From positions 1-7,964 of the forward strand of contig CAMWQV010000075.1 in the NCBI GenBank assembly GCA_947176425.1: a DNA stretch of 7,964 nt, given 5' to 3'. The stretch comes from an uncultured Clostridia bacterium. GTDB taxonomy: Bacteria > Bacillota > Clostridia > Oscillospirales > Oscillospiraceae. The stretch's first letter is position 1. The number at the start of each line of letters is the position of its first letter. A program made the translations under genes and the position numbers. The notes below the pieces were generated by a model. It saw nothing but the letters and a program-made list of their open reading frames with translations. It ran no database searches and was not told where the DNA came from. Below are positions 5,348 to 7,964 of this stretch, piece after piece.

Positions 5348-7964
5348 ATGAAATACTCTGAATTGTTCGGGGAAGACATTCAGGCGGATATCGCGGCGGT
5401 GAAGCAGGAGCTGGATGACAACAGCGCCGCCGTGTTTGTCTACTCCGGCCCGGGCACACTCTACGACTATATAACGGACCTGTATGATAGGGGCAGAGGG
5501 CTCAACGACGAATATCTTTACAGATTCAGAGTGTGCTACGAAAAAAAGAACCTCTATGTCACCTATTACCGGGACCGTTCCGAAGGCAGGCTGGCCGGTT
5601 CCATGAGCGAGCTGATCGCTATGCTGGACGGCGAGAGCAGATGCCGTATTGTCGTGGAGGCCGACGACCGCGTGGAACTGGCGGAGATCGTGCAGCAGCT
5701 GATCTATATCGCCTATCCCCTGGAGACTGTCGATATCCTTCTCCGCCGGGAGGAGCGCGACGCCGGAAAAACCCGGCGGTTTATGAACCAGGTGGGCGAA
5801 CTCATGGACGGCTGCGGCAGCGCGCTCTCCAAGCTGTCCGAACTCTGGGAGCAGGTGAACCGGGAGACGGCCAGTCCCGCAAAAGGCGTGCGGCTGAAAG
5901 ACATCGGCGAGGCTATGGAATCCTGCCGGGTCATTCAGTCGCAGATCGCCGGCGCGCTGAACGTGGAATTAAAACTGGCAGTGGCGGCGTCGAAAAAAGC
6001 CGGGAAAAGCGTCATCGTCAACTGTTTTCTCGGTGAGGAGATCGCCCCTACCAGTACCGAACTGGCTACCCCAAACAACTGCATTTACCGCAGAGACCAG
6101 GGCTATTCCCTGGAGCTGGAGGGAAACAGGAGGCGTTTTCAGAACCGGGAAGAAATTCACAGCGCGATTTTAGAGTATTTCCGCAAGGCGCAGAACAGCA
6201 AAGATACCGGTTTTGCCCTGCCGGATATGCACATCGGGTACGCTACCGGAGAGAACAATTTTTCCGCCTACACGATCTATGACACCGCCGGTCCCGACGC
6301 CGCCGGTACGGAGCACGAACGGGCGGCACGGGAAGCGATGCACCAGTGCGACGTGGCCGTCTTTGCTATCGACTACTCGAAATTCCTGACCAAATCGGAA
6401 GAATCCTACCTGCGGGAAGTGAAGCGTATTTTTACCGCACAGAATAAATTCCATTCGCTTATCTTCGCGCTGAACAAAATGGACGTGCGCTATACGGACA
6501 GCGACGCCCCAAAATCGTTTATTATGTCCGTGGATTTTGTGAAAACCCGTCTGGCCGATATTGACGAGGCGTACAAAGACTGCATTGTTTTCCCCACCAG
6601 CTCGAAAGAATATTTCAGCGCGGTTGAGGCGGAAAAAGCGGGCGTGGCGGAGCTGGAAAACGGGATCCCCGCGGGTCAGATGCGGCAGCTGACTTTTTCC
6701 CGCAAAGATGTCCCGGGGCTGAAATGGCTCCACAGCCACTCCGAATATCTCGACTATTATCACGGCATTGAACGGGTCTCCTACGACGTGTTCAAAAAAG
6801 ACAGCGGTATGCCTGCCCTCATGAATTATGTGTCCTATGTGGCGCGGAGCAAAACCCGCGATGAGATTATCAATCATGTGGCGGCGCAGATCGCTATCCA
6901 GAAAGTGAAAATCCAGAGCGTTTTGGATTATATCACGAACCTGGAGACGCTGATTCATGCCGATGACCAGAAAATTCAGCAAATTTCCCAAATCATCACC
7001 GATTATACGGAGGCGGTTGACGCGATTTTCAGCGAAAACTGCAACCAAAATGATCTGGCCGTTCTGGATCAGGACAATATGCTCAGCCAATTCGACGGCG
7101 TATATGAAAAGATGATCGATTATCAGGTGGAATCCCTGAAAGCTTCCTGTGAAGTGACGGTCGTTGCGAATAATATCTATGACGTTGTTGTGGACGTGAT
7201 CTGGAGCCGCCTCACCGCCCTGCTGCAATCTTACGGCGAAGTCACCGGACGGGATATCAACGGTCTGTTTACCGCCAAAGATTTTAACGTGGTAGTCAAC
7301 TCCGTGATTAAAGTCGAGGCGGGAAGAAACGCCGACGAAATCTCCGAACAGCTCAGAAAACTCCGGCATGAAGCGGAACAGATTGCCGCGTACCGTCAGG
7401 CCAAGCTGGTGGAGACGAACCAACAGTGCAAAGACGCACTGTCCAAAGAGCAGGTCGAGATTATACTCCCCGATCCCCCAGCGTTTGAGTTCGCTGCGAA
7501 AATGACCGCACCGGAAGAAGTGCCCATTGATGTCTACAAAGCAAATCTCAACCTGTTCCATGATCTCGGGTTCTTATTTGAAAAGAAATTCTTTGCCAAT
7601 ATCGGCGTCTGGATCTCCAGCCTGCTCCGGTTCCGCAAAGTCACGGAGGAGGATTACAAACGCACCCTGCGCGCCGGTATCGCCGAGTTCCAGGAGGCGT
7701 GCGACAAGTACCTGAAATCCGATATCGTTAATTCTGTGTATACATACAGAATCCCCGATAAAATCTATAAGCCCCTGAAAACCGCCGTCGTCGATAACTA
7801 TATCTGCGGACTTGTGGAGGAAATGCGCAGAATTTTTAACGCCATGAACGATACCTACAAAACCTGCGGTGCGCAGTTCCGGGCCGCCGTTGACGACCGC
7901 GACCAGTATAAAGCCGATATCGCCCTCCATGAAACGCGTAAAAATACTATCCGCTGTATTGAGG
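5348..7964 (+). CDS. Bacterial dynamin-like GTPase, protein 2 of a tandem pair, 3' end beyond window
   Basis: From ATG 5348 (MKYSELFGEDI) the frame stays open for 872 codons to the window edge, so the protein is longer than 872 aa. Residues 1-135 look like a mixed alpha/beta domain (for example AVFVYSGPGTLYDYI, then YLYRFRVCYEKKNLYVTYY) that I do not recognise; 136-205 look helical. The GTPase domain follows: G1 is AASKKAGKS with P-loop 214-221, having Ala214 where the first Gly is expected; G2 probably in APTSTELATPN; G3 DTAG (312-315) after YTIY; G4 NKMD (376-379). The rest is largely helical, with likely coiled coils near 522-561 and 665-702. Residues 735-762 (NLFHDLGFLFEKKFFANIG, then VWISSLLRF) are rich in aromatic and aliphatic residues and resemble the membrane-binding tip of dynamins. 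It is almost certainly co-transcribed with gene 1, with no terminator between them, and probably acts with its product. Confidence 0.88.
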   Translation, partial: MKYSELFGEDIQADIAAVKQELDDNSAAVFVYSGPGTLYDYITDLYDRGRGLNDEYLYRFRVCYEKKNLYVTYYRDRSEGRLAGSMSELIAMLDGESRCRIVVEADDRVELAEIVQQLIYIAYPLETVDILLRREERDAGKTRRFMNQVGELMDGCGSALSKLSELWEQVNRETASPAKGVRLKDIGEAMESCRVIQSQIAGALNVELKLAVAASKKAGKSVIVNCFLGEEIAPTSTELATPNNCIYRRDQGYSLELEGNRRRFQNREEIHSAILEYFRKAQNSKDTGFALPDMHIGYATGENNFSAYTIYDTAGPDAAGTEHERAAREAMHQCDVAVFAIDYSKFLTKSEESYLREVKRIFTAQNKFHSLIFALNKMDVRYTDSDAPKSFIMSVDFVKTRLADIDEAYKDCIVFPTSSKEYFSAVEAEKAGVAELENGIPAGQMRQLTFSRKDVPGLKWLHSHSEYLDYYHGIERVSYDVFKKDSGMPALMNYVSYVARSKTRDEIINHVAAQIAIQKVKIQSVLDYITNLETLIHADDQKIQQISQIITDYTEAVDAIFSENCNQNDLAVLDQDNMLSQFDGVYEKMIDYQVESLKASCEVTVVANNIYDVVVDVIWSRLTALLQSYGEVTGRDINGLFTAKDFNVVVNSVIKVEAGRNADEISEQLRKLRHEAEQIAAYRQAKLVETNQQCKDALSKEQVEIILPDPPAFEFAAKMTAPEEVPIDVYKANLNLFHDLGFLFEKKFFANIGVWISSLLRFRKVTEEDYKRTLRAGIAEFQEACDKYLKSDIVNSVYTYRIPDKIYKPLKTAVVDNYICGLVEEMRRIFNAMNDTYKTCGAQFRAAVDDRDQYKADIALHETRKNTIRCIE

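Noticed and set aside
5533..6036. 167-codon plus-strand frame rich in Arg and Gly
   Set aside because: It is a shifted frame inside dynamin gene 2; the composition is that of an out-of-frame G+C-rich gene, and the true frame is open from 5348 to the window end.
6170..7561. 463-codon open frame on the minus strand
   Set aside because: It lies wholly inside dynamin gene 2 in exact codon register with it, so it stays open simply because the sense gene rarely uses TTA, CTA and TCA codons. Its translation is an odd Phe/His/Val/Gly-rich string without family motifs, and the sense protein has clear GTPase motifs.

Overview
The window looks like chromosomal DNA of a Gram-positive, clostridial-type bacterium (Bacillota; perhaps an Oscillospiraceae-like gut anaerobe). 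Grounds: a prs-pth pair as found in Bacillota, strong purine-rich Shine-Dalgarno sites, a RelE/HigB-type toxin gene with an upstream-ORF layout and a small YozG-like XRE regulator of kinds common in that group, and moderate G+C. The taxon is an inference from gene content; no marker here fixes it.

Layout. (1) 1-1530, plus strand, housekeeping: the 3' part of prs (ribose-phosphate diphosphokinase, N-terminus cut by the window edge), a strong intrinsic terminator, then a complete pth (peptidyl-tRNA hydrolase). (2) 1536-2463, minus strand, accessory: a toxin-antitoxin operon (toxin first, antitoxin second, ATGA overlap) driven by a consensus promoter and ending in a hairpin between the convergent pth and antitoxin genes, preceded by a small XRE-type regulator gene. 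(3) 2451-2708: a 258-bp divergent intergenic region holding a near-consensus sigma-A promoter that points right. (4) 2709-7964, plus strand: two large consecutive genes, both encoding dynamin-superfamily GTPases. The first (867 aa) is complete. The second begins 35 bp later, is open for at least 872 codons, and runs off the window.

The dynamin pair is the most interesting part. The two proteins differ in architecture: the GTPase domain starts near residue 62 in the first but near residue 208 in the second, behind an N-terminal region I do not recognise. Their GTPase motifs depart from consensus at different places: protein 1 has a standard P-loop but a degenerate G4; protein 2 has a standard G4 (NKMD) but an Ala in place of the first P-loop Gly. 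Tandem unlike bacterial dynamins (IniA/IniC, LeoA/LeoBC, the Campylobacter DLP1/DLP2 pair) are known or proposed to work together on membranes, so a hetero-oligomeric membrane-remodelling or stress/phage-response machine is a reasonable hypothesis, but nothing in the window proves it. The divergent XRE gene and the toxin-antitoxin pair give the locus an accessory-island look beside core genes.

No rRNA, tRNA, CRISPR array, transposase or integrase was seen.
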